A stretch of DNA of 64,000 nt. It comes from Tetragonia tetragonoides. Lineage: Eukaryota > Streptophyta > Magnoliopsida > Caryophyllales > Aizoaceae. Positions 53,634-64,000 of the stretch are shown one piece after another. The position numbers and the translations under genes were made by a program. Numbering within the stretch: the first letter of the stretch is position 1; every line of letters starts with the position of its first letter. The stretch spans positions 20,656,501 to 20,720,500 of the forward strand of contig CM076154.1 in the NCBI GenBank assembly GCA_038025085.1. The letters run 5' to 3'. The notes below the pieces were generated by a model that ran no database searches, was not told the DNA's origin, and saw only the letters and a program-made list of their open reading frames with translations.

Positions 53634-55204
53634 TATAGACGCCAAAAAATCTTCTTCGGATTTCTCCGTAAAAGCCCGGTGATGAAAGGAGTAATTTTTA
53701 AGGTTCAACTGCTATTTTTGCTTTAATAGTTAAGATAAGGTCTCAGGATTTTCCTCTAAACACTCCTTCATTTCCACTTCATTTAAAATTCCCTTTCAAG
53801 AGCTTTCCATTGCTTCCTTTCGTGTCCAAATACGATTCTGCACCTAAGAGTTATGGCCAAACAAAGTTTAGGGTCGAAACAGATGTAGCCGAATACCATG
53901 GACCGTGTTTCCAGCCCCATTTGGGAGTTTATTTGGTTGAATTAACTTTTTAGCCTTATAGTTTTGGATTCCTTATTTAAATAGCTTTCCAATGACATAT
54001 CATGAACCCACACCACATTCCCAACCAAGGAGTTACAAGCCCAACATTGATGCGTACTGCAAAACTGACATCTCCTTACTCTTTCGGGTATATCTCGAGA
54101 TCCACAAAATATTTGGACCTGAAACCAAAGCCATATGAAACTAGACCCAATAAGCTTTCGAACACATCTTTAATCATCCAATTCGGAGCCCAAACGAGTG
54201 AGATATGACCCATACAAAATCCAGCTGAAAAGCTGTCAGGGCCGCTAGCGGCGCTGACCTTGCTTTGGCCCGACTGATTTTTCAAGCCCAATTCATTTTT
54301 CAGCTCAAATTCGACTGTACAACCCTAATTTTCCACGCCTATATAAACAACCCTCCACCCTCAGTTCAAAACACACAGGCTACAGTTGACACGCTCTATT
54401 CTCAGTAGTACTGACTCTGAACTTCTCCCTCTTTCTTCCATAAAAAGTTCTATTCTATTCTCGGGAGTATTGACACCGGGCTTCCCCCTCTTTCCAAACT
54501 TGAGATCTATTTTTACTATTCTTGTCAAATATAGCCTACAGTTCAGGTACAAATTTCTGAGGGCTCAAATTAAATTGCTTGCTTAACTGTTTATTTTTTC
54601 AGTAGTCATAATGTAGATATCATACTAGAATAACGTTTTTATTGCTTCCTAAATACTGTCTGTATAGTCGTTGCGCTGCTCAACTTGTCAATCAAATGCA
54701 TGTCTAAATAAGGGTTAAAAATAAATGTTGTGATGCTTGTGATGAACCAATTAATAGTCTAAGTCTAGGTTGTTAATCCGGTTTTGCATGGGAATTATGT
54801 CTTTAAATTATTAAGCAAACTTGAGTTAGTAGAGGCCGTCATAATACGGGCGAGTTGGGTGCCTAACACCTTCCCACCTCGTACCTTCGCCCCCGAACCT
54901 ATTATTCTTGGGTACTTATATGTTTTATATAAGCGGGAGTCTTTCTAAAAACATGATTAGTTCACTTTTCGCGCTATTGGGTTGTCCCTTCGGTTTTGTC
55001 CCTTCGGTTTGTCCCTTCGATAAAACGCCAATAGCAGATTTGTGACCTCTTTCATGGTTTTTATTCAATACAAGTCTTTACAAAATCTTTTCTAAATTGA
55101 TGGTCCCTTGAACTTATCTAAGCCCCCAACCGACAAATTTTCTATAGGGACGCACTCCGCGGAAACCAAAAAAGGATTGGTTGGAAAAATCCCGGGTCCT
55201 TACA
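53634..55204 (+). repeat. 3' LTR of Ogre/Tat-like element
   Basis: Matches 46347-47849 end to end, starting TATAGACGCC (TG changed to TA) and ending CCTTACA. It is 1,571 bp, longer by the 68-bp segment missing from the 5' copy and by a duplicated TCCCTTCGGTTT unit near 55000. Confidence 0.9.
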
Positions 55205-56284
55205 ACAGTTCTGGTCGTTATCGAGCTAAACAAGGCTATATAATGTCACTGTCAAAAAAGAGGATGGATAGTAGACAGAAAACCTATCCGAAGACCTCTG
55301 TTAACTGGAAACTGTTCTGGGGTATGGATATCATGCCCAAATGGAAAATGATGCTCTCCCTATAGGTGAGGAGTTCTCTAGAAGACGAATGCAAAGGCAC
55401 AACAATTGCTTGCTTTGCAATTCTTCTTCTGAATTTACAGAATCTCTAAACCACCTCTTTAGAGACTGTGAATTTGCGAGACGTATCTGGGCCAGCTGTC
55501 GTTTGGGTATTTTAATTGCAGGAAGTTGGTGTATTCCTCTATCCCAATGGTTAGAAGGGTGGTTACATTTTCTCAAAGAGATACAGAAGACTTTAATGGA
55601 AGTTTGTACTTTATTTGCGTTCTTTGGCTGCTTCGAAATGATGCTGTATTTCGTAGCACGCTTCACTCTATTAACCAGGCTTTGGCTTTTATAGACAGTA
55701 CCTTTGCAGAAGTTTCTAAAGCCTCTTGTTTTGGAGATCAACGTATGCTGATTAAAACTAAAAGAGCAGATGGGGAAACAGATGAACCTCATAATGTTAA
55801 TACAGATATTTCTGTGTGCTCACATATGCATACTGTCTTTTATACTGATGGTGCATGGAAAAATGACTCATTACGAGGTGCTTATGGCTGGGTAGCCACG
55901 AATGAAGATGAATGTACTATAATGGAATCAGGTGCGGGACAATGCTATGCTAATGCAACTGTTATTACAGAAGCACAAGCCATCATCTCAGCTTTGGAAA
56001 CGGCAAAACAGAAAAGTTTTTCTCATCTAAGAATCCTGTCGGATGCAAAGAATGTTATTGATGCTGTTAATGGAGCGATTTCACCATCTCTAGATATAGA
56101 AGACAAAATTTCCTATATTCAATATTTAGCTAGTTCTTTTTCTTGATGTTTGTTTTCTTTTATTCCTCATAATCTTAATTGTATGGCTCATGATTTAGCA
56201 AAGAAAGCTAATATGAACAGTTGTAACCTTATTATTATGTACTGTAATATATAAAGTTGTATTTCCAATTGTCAAAAAAAAAAA
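55205..56284 (+). pseudogene. LINE fragment B, right part: zinc region, RNase H, poly(A)
   Basis: It resumes directly after the LTR element at the duplicated ACAGT, reading GRYRAKQGYIMSLSKK. The zinc-binding region has CLLCNSSSEFTESLNHLFRDCEFARRIW (about 55410-55495). The RNase H (about 55830-56140) has TDGAWKNDS, EAQAIISALE and LSDAKNVIDAV, giving the D, E and D positions, and HDLAKKAN near 56190. An 11-A tail at 56274-56284 marks the element's 3' end. RNase H is a normal part of many plant L1 elements. A frameshift near 55365 and the interruptions make it inactive. Confidence 0.85.
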
Positions 56285-56329
56285 TGACTTTTATTACCAA
56301 AAAAACAAAACTAGTTTTTTTTAGGGAAA

Positions 56330-56345
56330 AACTAGCTTAGTGTTT
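56330..56345 (+). repeat. 16-bp target duplication (left copy)
   Basis: AACTAGCTTAGTGTTT, identical to 59406-59421. It borders the poly-T run of the inverted LINE. Confidence 0.9.
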
Positions 56346-56399
56346 TTTTTTTTTTTTTGAAAAGGTAAGAAATCCAGGTAACCCGCAAGTTAACCTAAG

Positions 56400-57195
56400 G
56401 CGTCTGTTACCAATCAGTTGGTAATGGACTTGTCAAAAGGGTTTGACCAAGTGCTAAGTGTCGCACAGGAGAGACTATAGTGAGCTAAATAATCAGCCAC
56501 CGTATTAGCTTCCCAGAAACAGTGGTAACCTCTACTCGATCAAAGAAGTGCAGATCCTTCTTTGTATAAACAATAATATTCTCTATTTCCCAGGGAATAT
56601 GCCATTCAGCACGAATAGCTTTAATAACTGCTAGATTATCACCTTCAATCATTATTTTCTTGACACCTAACATTCGCGCCATATGGACTCCTTCTCCTAA
56701 TCCCATAGCTTCTGCCATTAGTATAGAGCTAGTACCACATGATCTTGTTCCTAGCGAGATAGCATCACCATTTTTCTTTCTCAACACAAACCCTGCTGCA
56801 GCACCTGAATTGTGTACCTTAGACCCATCGAAGTTCAGCCTAACATAATCCTCTCTAGGAAGAGCCATTTTACATTTTTTCTTGGTTCTTTTTTTTTTTG
56901 TTTGTTTATTATGAAAGGCTCCTTTAATATCAAAGTCAAAACTCTTGTGAGTTAAAGCTTTCCATTCATTAAAGCTGGCCTTGATTGATACAACTATTTG
57001 TACTGGGGTTGTGGCTAGATCATCTAATTGAGTTTTGTTTCTAGCAAACCAAAACATCCACCAGGATATTATAAGCAAAGTGAAATCCCATTCAAAATAT
57101 TTTTTCTTAAAAAAATTGAGGCTTTCTATGAATGATAAGTTAGGGTCAACTGTCACTGTTATGTTTGTACCATTCAAAATTCGTAATTCTTTCAA
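56400..57195 (-). pseudogene. RNase H end of inverted LINE
   Basis: From WWMFWFARNK through a linker to RNase H: LNFDGSKVHNSGAAAGF, LMAEAMGLGEGVHMA and IEGDNLAVIKAI give the D, E and D positions. Near 56510 the frame slips, and the end HCFWEANTVADYLAHYS lies one frame over. Confidence 0.85.
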
Positions 57196-57375
57196 AGTTT
57201 GCAGAAAATAAGGACAGTGAAAAACAAATGAAACTTATCTTCACAATGGTAATTACAAAACACACATTCTTGGGGTATAAAAATGTGACTTTGTTGAAGA
57301 CTGTGTTTAGTTGGCGATCCATCTAGACATAGCTTCCATAAAAAAAATCTTTATCTTAGGTGAGATATTTATATC

Positions 57376-58414
57376 CTAAATCCAACTGAAGTCACAAGAT
57401 TTTTTATAATTGTCTTGTAAACCTTGAGCTATCCATGTCGCCGATTTGCAAGAAAAGTTTCCGTTGCTCGAAAAGCCCCAATAAAAGTTGTCCGGAACAT
57501 CATTATAAGGAATTGGAATGCCTAACATAGCTTGGATCGTGTCATAAGGTACTATTCTCGACAAAAGGCTTGTATCCACCCACCCTCATGTGAAAAGAAG
57601 CATTTAACCGGATAGCTAAATCATATAATGGATCATCCGAATGTTCATAAAAAAATAATTCTATTAGTGGAACTTGGGAGACACAAATATCCGTCCAAAA
57701 TTTGACTCTCATCATTGCCAACTTGCCAGCGAATACCATTTTTAACAAGTTCTCATACATCAAGCATATGTGACCATCGCCAAGAGTTTTTTTTTTCCCT
57801 TTTTTAAAGTCTAGTATATGAACATCTTTGAGATATTTACTGTTAACTAAGTTAACCCATTTACTTTCTGACTCCTTAATAATTTTTCAAATTAGTTTCA
57901 TCTGCATTGCTTTATTTACCGCAGCAGCTTTCCGAAGACCTAAGCCACCCAATTTTTTCGGTCGGCAAACCTTATCCCAGCCTATTAAATTTGCTGATTT
58001 ATTATCAGGGGCTTTATTCCACAAAAAATTTCTGTTAATTCGTGAAAAACTTTGCATAGTGTAAATGGGCGTTGCCGCAAGATTTGCTTGGATAAGAGTA
58101 GCCCTACCTGCTTGAGAAAGGGAGTTAGCTTTCCATTTAGCGAGATGACTTTGTGTACGGTCCATCACATTGCTAAAAGTATGTTCATTTACTCTATCGT
58201 TGATTATAGGACAACCTAAGTATTTGTCAAGACTTGACGAATGACTCATTAACAGAATACCTTTAAAACTTTCAATCATATTTCTGGTTATATTTTTGGT
58301 ACATTGAAAGGCAGATTTTTGAAAATTTATTTTTTGTCCTAAAATCTTGCAGTAATGATCTAATATATTCTTAATGGTATGACAACTTTGATTAGACGCT
58401 TCTGCAAAAATCAT
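57376..58414 (-). pseudogene. RT thumb and zinc region of inverted LINE
   Basis: 57887-58414 reads FAEASNQSCHTIKNILDHYC...LDKYLGCPI...GGLGLRKAAAVNKAM, following the catalytic site. 57376-57763 continues as WTDICVSQVPLIELF and the region before the zinc motif, in two shifted frames. At least three frameshifts break the segment. Confidence 0.8.
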
Positions 58415-59405
58415 TGTATCAACCGCAAAAGTTAGAAAGGGTAGTTTCTCTGCTCCAGTACAAATTTTAATTCCAATACTTTTTGAAGAGGTATTACTTT
58501 CACTCGTTAATCTATGAGCAAGAACTTCAGCACATAAAATAAAAATGTACGGAGATAGGGGATCTCCCTGACGAATTCCCTAGAAGGCCGAAAAGTATAC
58601 CCAGACGCATTATTCACTAAGACAGAAAAGGACACGGTGGTGATACATTCCTGTATCCAACCAATCCATTTGTCATCGAACCCGAATTTCTTAAAGACTT
58701 GCAATATAAAATTCCAATCTAGACGGTCGTAGGCTTTTTGCATATCTAATTTAATACCAAGCCAACCGCTCTTGCCTTGCTTAGTACGGAAAGAATGAAA
58801 AACCTCATGAGCGATTAAAATGTTATCTTGAATGCATCTATTTGCCACGAAGGCACCTTGAAGTGGATAAATTAACTTACTCAGTACATGCTTTAAGCGG
58901 TTAGTAAGGATTTTTGAAATGATTTTGTAAATTGATGAACACAGACTAATAGGTCTAAAATGATTCGCTGCAATGGGTTTATCTATTTTAGGAATCAAAG
59001 CAATAAAAGTTTGGTTGATTTCCTTCAGAATTTTCCCAGAACAGAAAAAAGCTTTAACTGCTCGAATAACAGATGGACCAACTAGATAACCATCTGATCC
59101 AGGAGACTTATTGGGTGCTAATAAAAAACAGCTTCCTTTATTTCATCCTCCGAAACTTCTTGAGTTAAATAAACATTATATGCATCTGTAACTTCATGAC
59201 CAATGTCTGTAAGATCTATATTCGGGTTAATGAAACGGTTATTTCCTTAATAAAACGCGTTTTAAACTCACTACTAATTTCATACTCTTATTTCTTGTGG
59301 GTCAGTAAAATTAATACCATCTTTACTTTGAAAGAGAATAATTTTTTTTTTCTGTTTTTACGAATAGTAGCTTTGGTTTGGAAATAAGTGGTATTTCTGT
59401 CACCT
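58415..59405 (-). pseudogene. RT N-terminal half of inverted LINE, catalytic change
   Basis: 58998-58507 reads MIPKIDKPIAANHFRPISLCSSIYKIISK, GAFVANRCIQDNILIAHEV and IKLDMQKAYDRLDWNF. A frameshift near 58580 precedes RQGDPLSPYIF. The catalytic box at 58418-58429 is FAVD instead of FADD, so the first metal-binding Asp is lost. The upstream start near 59405 is the truncation point. Confidence 0.85.
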
Positions 59406-59421
59406 AACTAGCTTAGTGTTT
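59406..59421 (+). repeat. 16-bp target duplication (right copy)
   Basis: AACTAGCTTAGTGTTT, identical to 56330-56345. Confidence 0.9.
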
Positions 59422-59535
59422 GTGTGTATTTCATTTCCCTGTATCTGTATTACTTCTAGTAAAAAAAAAAAACCAACAAAAAAACTACCTAGATAGTTTT
59501 CAACGAGAGTTAGATATCAAAGCAAAAAGAAAAGG

Positions 59536-62283
59536 ATGAGAGAGAAAATTCTCTCTAGAACCCTCTGCCCTCTTAGACCCAAGCAACCTCCCGACCCACC
59601 GCCTCCCCCCATTCACCCGTTCCACCGCCTCAAATCACGCCTCTCAAACTCGAAATCCTCTAAATTTCTCTTTGAAATCTTTTCTAGCTACAATTTCAGC
59701 TTCAGTGTTAGCCTTAATTATGGATTTCTTGGTGATGATTGGGGTTTTCGAAACCCTAACCCTAGCCATCGTCTCAACTCCTTTATGCTCTACTGTCCAT
59801 CTGCAGCTGAATCTCGGTCAAATCCTTGGTCTTGGGCTTTCTCTAATATCCTACTTGGCTTCGATTGGCGAGTACAAGCATGGATGGAGCTAGAAGAGGA
59901 TCATGTTGCTACTTTGGATGATTGGATGTTTTGGAAGGAGGTCTGTAAGATTTATACTACTGGACTACTCAATTGGGTCCCAATCAGTATTTCAATTAAG
60001 TCTAAGGTTGAAGATATCTTCAGTGCTCTGTGCAATTGGAAGTACGGGGTCAAAGCTTGCCAAGTTTGTGCGATTCGTCACCTCGATTGCTCAATAAGTG
60101 GTAACCAAGTCTCGATTATTGTTAAATCTTTTCCCAAATGGGGTTTTACGCATAAGTACCCCTCTTTAAGAGTATTGTTTGAGTATGTTTCTTTAGAATT
60201 ATGGGCTTTTAATGTTTTTAGCTTATCGCATACTCAATTGATTCATGTTTCTTTAGAATTCTGGGTGTTTAATGTTTTTAGCTTATCGCACACCCAATTG
60301 ATTCATGTCTGTTTTAGGAACCTGGCGAAATTTAGAGGCTCTTCTTTCTTTACACTGGATAAAAACGGGTCTGGGTTTGGGCGTTCATTCATCTCCCCTC
60401 CTCCAACACGAGTCTAACCCCTTTTGTTTCCCTCTTCTGCTGCGATGTTACCGCTCTCCCCTCCTTGTGGCTTTCTTTTTTTTACCTCAAATTTTCTATC
60501 TCCCTGTCGGTCGCTTTTTTAGAGCTCGTGACTTTGGTGGTGCTGGTGGTGCCATCTCAATCCCCACCATCAGTTCAGCTGCTCCTTTGTGTGAGAACTT
60601 TGGCTTGTTGTGCTACTATGGTCATTTTTATTTTATTTGTGAGAGTTTAGACTATGGATTTTTGCTGCTGCAGACCCCTATGTTCTGTATGTATTCAACC
60701 ATTTTCAGACGGTTTTATCCTCGTGACGACTCTATAGATCATATTCAGTGTCCTGCAGGTCTTTGCGTAGTCATCTTTCAAGTGCCTGAACTTCCTCTTT
60801 TAATGATTACTAATTTCATTTTTGATACGAAGTTGTTAAACTTTGTGCTTGACGCTTATGTTCCAGTAGTTAGGGGAGGTAACTTCAATTACGTAACTAG
60901 TGCTTCATTTTCTTTCTACGTATTTCTTTCTTGTGAATGCAACTTGTTTGACTTTGAAGTTTTTGTGTGTAATTTTTTTTAGAGGCATTTGGTATCAATC
61001 TATTTTTGGATGCTTTCTGTTGATGTGGAGCTTACTGTGGTGGGTTTTAATTTGGTCTAGCTGGGATCCTTTTCTTTCTGAAGATGTTTTGCCTTGCTCG
61101 TTGTTTTTATCCATGATCATGGTTTTTTCTGATGTCATTCAAGGGCCTTGTGCAGGCCATTTAATGGACAGGGCACTGCCCATTGCTCATTTATTTGGGA
61201 ACCAACATTCCTTTTACAGGAACCACTTAAATTGGCTACTGGTTTGGATCTTCTTTCTTTTGCGCTTGATTTTTGTGCCAAAGTCCTGTGTCTCTTGTTC
61301 ATTCTATACCCGCTATTTTCACCATTCTTGGTGCTTATTGCAAACTAATGCTTATAATTTTGGTGGGAAGTCAGTACTGACCAAACAGGCTAGTTGCTTA
61401 GTGGATTTCATGGCTACGAGGTCGATTCGAGTGCGTTCATTTGCTAGATTGATGGTCAGGGCTTCTCTCAAGGCTAATTCACTTGGAAGCTTGTGGTCTG
61501 ATTTAATTTGGTTGAATCTTTTCCCCACTTGGATATCGTGTTCAAATGCTTGCACTTTCGACTCTATTTTAATCCTCTTAGTCAATGTTCATGGAGCTAA
61601 GAAAACTCAAGTGGCTTGGGCTTTGGTTCTTGCTACGACTCTTGCCATTTTTCGAGATCATCACTGTAAAGTTGGGGCTACTTCTCTTTTAGGGTTAAGG
61701 CTTTTTTATTCCTGTCTTCTGCATAACTTAGTTCGCTATATTTACCTTAGAAACAAGTTTATCAAAGTCATTCACTTGGATTTTTTATCTCTAGTGATGG
61801 ACCGGGCCATTGCTCTTGCCACAATATGGAACAGTTATTTTTTGAGCTGGTTAGATTTCATCTGCTACTCGTTTTTAGTTGGCTGCAATTTTATTTATTT
61901 TGCATTTTGTCTCTCAATTTCTTTTGGTATATCTCGCGTATTTGGTCTGGCTAACTATTTGGTTATTTTTCTTTTTAAGCTCTCTTGGTTTTGTTTTAGT
62001 TGTTGGGCTGTTTTCTCCTCCTTAGAATTGGTATCGTGTTCATGGACTTATGTAGTTGGATCCTTCGCTCTTTGGACTCAGCTTTGTTTGCTATGCGACT
62101 TGGGCTTATTGGTCATTCATCTCCCCTTATAAGGGTTGATGATGGACTGGGCCACAGCCCTGGAAACTTTTGTCAATCTTCTCTAGACTTAAAAGTGTGG
62201 GTTGGGTTCTTGGTCTGCACTTGGGTTTGGGTTTCACAAGCCCTTTCCTATTTGCACAAGTTTCTCTTTAAAGTAGTTATTAA
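59536..62283 (+). other. Long open region of unknown nature before a LINE ORF2
   Basis: Overlapping plus-strand frames (59536-60417, 293 codons; 60305-60982, 225; 60900-62132, 410) cover most of 2.7 kb. The first starts AGAGAGAAAATTCTCTCTAG..., like the 5' end of plant LINEs. It is Pro/Ser-rich and then contains DDWMFWKEVCKIYTTGLLNW. The later frames are rich in Phe, Leu, Cys and Trp and look like chance translation of T-rich DNA rather than membrane proteins. A perfect-length 60-bp unit is doubled at 60185-60304. The gag-like ORF1 expected in a plant L1 (DUF4283 plus CCHC) is not seen. It is probably LINE 5' sequence or an unrelated insert; no function is claimed. Confidence 0.35.
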
Positions 62284-63748
62284 ATGAAGATTTTATGTTG
62301 GAATATTAATGAAGCAAAAAAAGAATAAGCTATTAGTGAAATTTGTTTTTTGCGTAAATATGCTCAACCAGACGTTATTTTTATACTTGAAACTCTTACA
62401 AATACGACCAATACTAATCGCATTATTAGAAAGCTTGGTTTCTCTAACTTTGAATATATGAATCCGATTAATCACTCGGGGGGGATTTGCGCTTTATGGA
62501 ATGATAATAACTTTGATATTAGTTTAGTTCACAAAATGGATCGGATCATTTCATTGGAGATTTGTGATTTAGCCCAGGGAACAAAGTGTGTAGTGTCGGG
62601 TATCTATGATCCAGCGCAAGAGAGAGAGAAAAATGCCTTTTGGGACCAGTTAAGAAGTCTTAATTCAACAATCTCGTTGCCTTGGTGTATTTTAGGGGAC
62701 TTTAATGAGCTTCTTCGAGTTGATGACAAAAAGGGGGGCCTGCCATGCCCTCCCTCACGTTTGCTTCGTTTAAATAATTTTTGTGGAAATCTGAACTTTG
62801 ATACGGTACCCGTTAATGGTACGCCCTATACTTGGCAAAAGCACTTTAATGGTAATTTTATGTTGGAACAGTTAGATCAGGCTTTGGTCAGGTCGGACTG
62901 GTCCAATTTGTTTCCAAACTCAGTTGTTCGTCATTTCTCATTTACGTGCTCCGATCACGTACCTATCTTGCTAGATACATGTCCTAACAGCTCTAGGAAG
63001 CCGAGACCATTTTGTTTCCAACCTTTTTGGACACAATACCCGGCAGCTGAGACAATGGTTAAAGATGCTTGGTCCCCCTACATTAAAGGCTCAAGAATGT
63101 TTCGTATTATAAAAAGATCAAAAACTCTTAAAGCTAATTTCAAGCAGTGGAATCACTCCTATATTGGCCACATCCACAATAAAGTTAGTCTAAACCATGA
63201 AAAATTAAAACATATCGAGGATAGGCTATTAGATGAACCCAGAAATCACATTCTACATGCTACTTTAGATCGACTTATTGCACAACGAGAAAAGCTCCTC
63301 CTCTTTTCTCAGAACTACTGGAATACGTATGCAAAACAGAAATGGTTACTGATGGTGATCACAACTCCACTTTTTTCTAGCGGCTTCATAACTTTCGGGC
63401 TAAGAGACGAAATTTTTTCAAAATCAGAGAACCATCGGGGGCCTGGCTCGAGGAAGAAGGTTTGATCAGAACACATGTGAGTCAATCATTTGAAAAAAGA
63501 TTTAAGACTGACTGTCGACCGCATATTGGATTTAGATGATGTACCCACCCTCATTAGCGAGACCACCAATAATGAACTTACTCGCCCCTTTTCCAAAGAG
63601 GAAATTAAGGAAGCAGTTTTTCAAATGGATCCTTCCAAAGCCCCTGGTCCGGATGGTTTTGGCCCGGGGTTCTATCAAGCCTATTGGCACATAGTGGGTG
63701 AGAGTATTTGTGAAGCTGTCACCGCCTTTTTCCATAGTGAACCCTAAT
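62284..63748 (+). pseudogene. LINE ORF2: endonuclease and start of RT
   Basis: ATG at 62284 gives MKILCWNI, the usual start of plant L1 ORF2. TAA at 62326-62328 interrupts codon 15, and the same frame then runs open to 63465. Endonuclease motifs seen are PDVIFILETL, GGICALWND, GDFNELL (near 62695), LEQLDQALVRSDW and CSDHVPILL (near 62949), the last being the catalytic SDH. A frameshift near 63350 precedes the RT opening FSKEEIKEAVFQMDPSKAPGPDGFG (63590-63663). RT is cut at about 63748, where unrelated Gln/Asn-rich sequence begins. The endonuclease would nick genomic DNA to prime copying. Confidence 0.85.
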
Positions 63749-64000
63749 CAAACCCATCATCAAACCATAATCAAGAACAAGTCTCATATCAAGATCAAAT
63801 CCAATATCAAGAGCAATTGACATTCAATTCTAGTACAATCAAGGTTCAACCTGAGGGCTCATCTTTTCAACTCTTAAATCTATTTTCAAAGCATGTTTTA
63901 TATATATTATGATCATGGTTAATATTCTTTGCATGTTTTAATTGTTTTATTTAGTTCATTCTATGTAGATCAACTTTAATTATTTTTTTCATGATTATCA
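63749..64000 (+). other. Unassigned sequence at right edge
   Basis: ATCAAA/ATCAAG-rich repeat-like text (63752-63830) followed by AT-rich DNA. It does not continue the LINE RT, so another insertion or a deletion breakpoint lies near 63748. Confidence 0.4.

Larger units (their letters stand above)
46347..55204 (+). mobile_element. Ogre/Tat-like LTR retrotransposon without pol
   Basis: 8,858 bp with two LTRs of about 1.5 kb and a PBS TGGCGACTTCACTGGGGA one base after the 5' LTR, the form known for Ogre-type elements (TGGCGACTCCACTGGGGA). It has a gag remnant (49331-50310), a long 3' untranslated part with tandem repeats, and a purine-rich AAAGTGGGGG before the 3' LTR. No protease, RT or integrase is seen, so it would need enzymes from a relative. 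ACAGT flanks both sides, so it is a single clean insertion into LINE ORF2. LTR divergence (several percent by eye) shows it is not recent. Confidence 0.9.
56346..59405 (-). mobile_element. 5'-truncated LINE, minus strand, with target duplications
   Basis: 3,060 bp. On the minus strand it starts inside ORF2 (GDRNTTYFQTKATI, before the RT), runs through RT, zinc region and RNase H and ends in poly(A) (T run on plus, 56346-56358). Identical 16-bp AACTAGCTTAGTGTTT on both sides shows one target-primed insertion that stopped short, the common fate of LINEs. Endonuclease and ORF1 are absent. Confidence 0.92.

Noticed and set aside
60900..62132. 410-codon membrane protein
   Set aside because: The hydrophobic composition follows from T-rich DNA; no ordered membrane-segment pattern, no domain, and it overlaps other frames before a LINE ORF2.

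Overview
The window is nuclear DNA from a flowering plant, almost certainly a dicot. Plant L1-type LINEs with a C-terminal RNase H domain, Tat-lineage Ty3/gypsy retrotransposons and a florendovirus-like endogenous pararetrovirus (Caulimoviridae) fill most of it. The only candidate host gene is a small intron-containing gene for a secreted cysteine-rich (defensin-like) peptide near 1.9-2.5 kb, and it carries a premature stop. No rRNA, tRNA, CRISPR or bacterial-type gene was seen. I cannot name the species; a Caryophyllales-type genome would fit but is a guess.

Layout. 1-0.56 kb: decayed minus-strand LINE ORF2. 0.78-1.26 kb: two diverged copies of a promoter-like repeat with a palindromic bZIP-type site next to a TATA box. 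1.78-2.55 kb: the cysteine-rich peptide gene, with a long ATT microsatellite in its intron. 2.6-7.9 kb: AT-rich non-coding DNA with simple repeats. 7.90-9.08 kb: a foldback element with 298-bp inverted arms. 9.12-21.83 kb: a Tat-lineage Ty3/gypsy element with 5' LTR, PBS, gag-pol with dual RNase H, integrase, and then four coding units on the opposite strand, each with its own TATA box; its 3' LTR is cut to 49 bp. 21.84-23.70 kb: another LINE fragment.

24.25-56.28 kb is a nested stack. A plus-strand LINE (24.25-24.87, 43.95-46.35 and 55.21-56.28 kb) is split by two intruders. The first is a 19-kb scrambled array of pararetrovirus DNA (24.88-43.95 kb). It holds one nearly complete minus-strand copy and one nearly complete plus-strand copy facing each other, plus smaller inverted pieces, and is flanked by a roughly 620-bp direct repeat of the LINE. 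The second is an Ogre/Tat-like LTR element (46.347-55.204 kb) with a perfect 5-bp target duplication, a gag remnant, no pol, and a 75-bp tandem array upstream of the 3' LTR. 

56.33-59.42 kb is a 5'-truncated minus-strand LINE with a perfect 16-bp target duplication and a poly(A) tail. 59.42-63.75 kb holds an unexplained open region and then the endonuclease and start of RT of yet another LINE, cut off near the window's end.

Within the elements the parts fit known schemes. In the Ty3/gypsy element gag-pol supplies packaging, protease, RT/RNase H and integrase, while the antisense units (one spliced, related to the 'putative gypsy-type transposon' family) are of unknown role. In the viral array the gene order is movement protein-coat-protease-RT-RNase H in one ORF, followed by a second ORF through an ATGA stop/start overlap. 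Nearly everything is broken by stops or frameshifts; the notable exceptions are a 400-codon viral ORF2 and a 561-codon RT-RNase H segment in the minus-strand viral copy.
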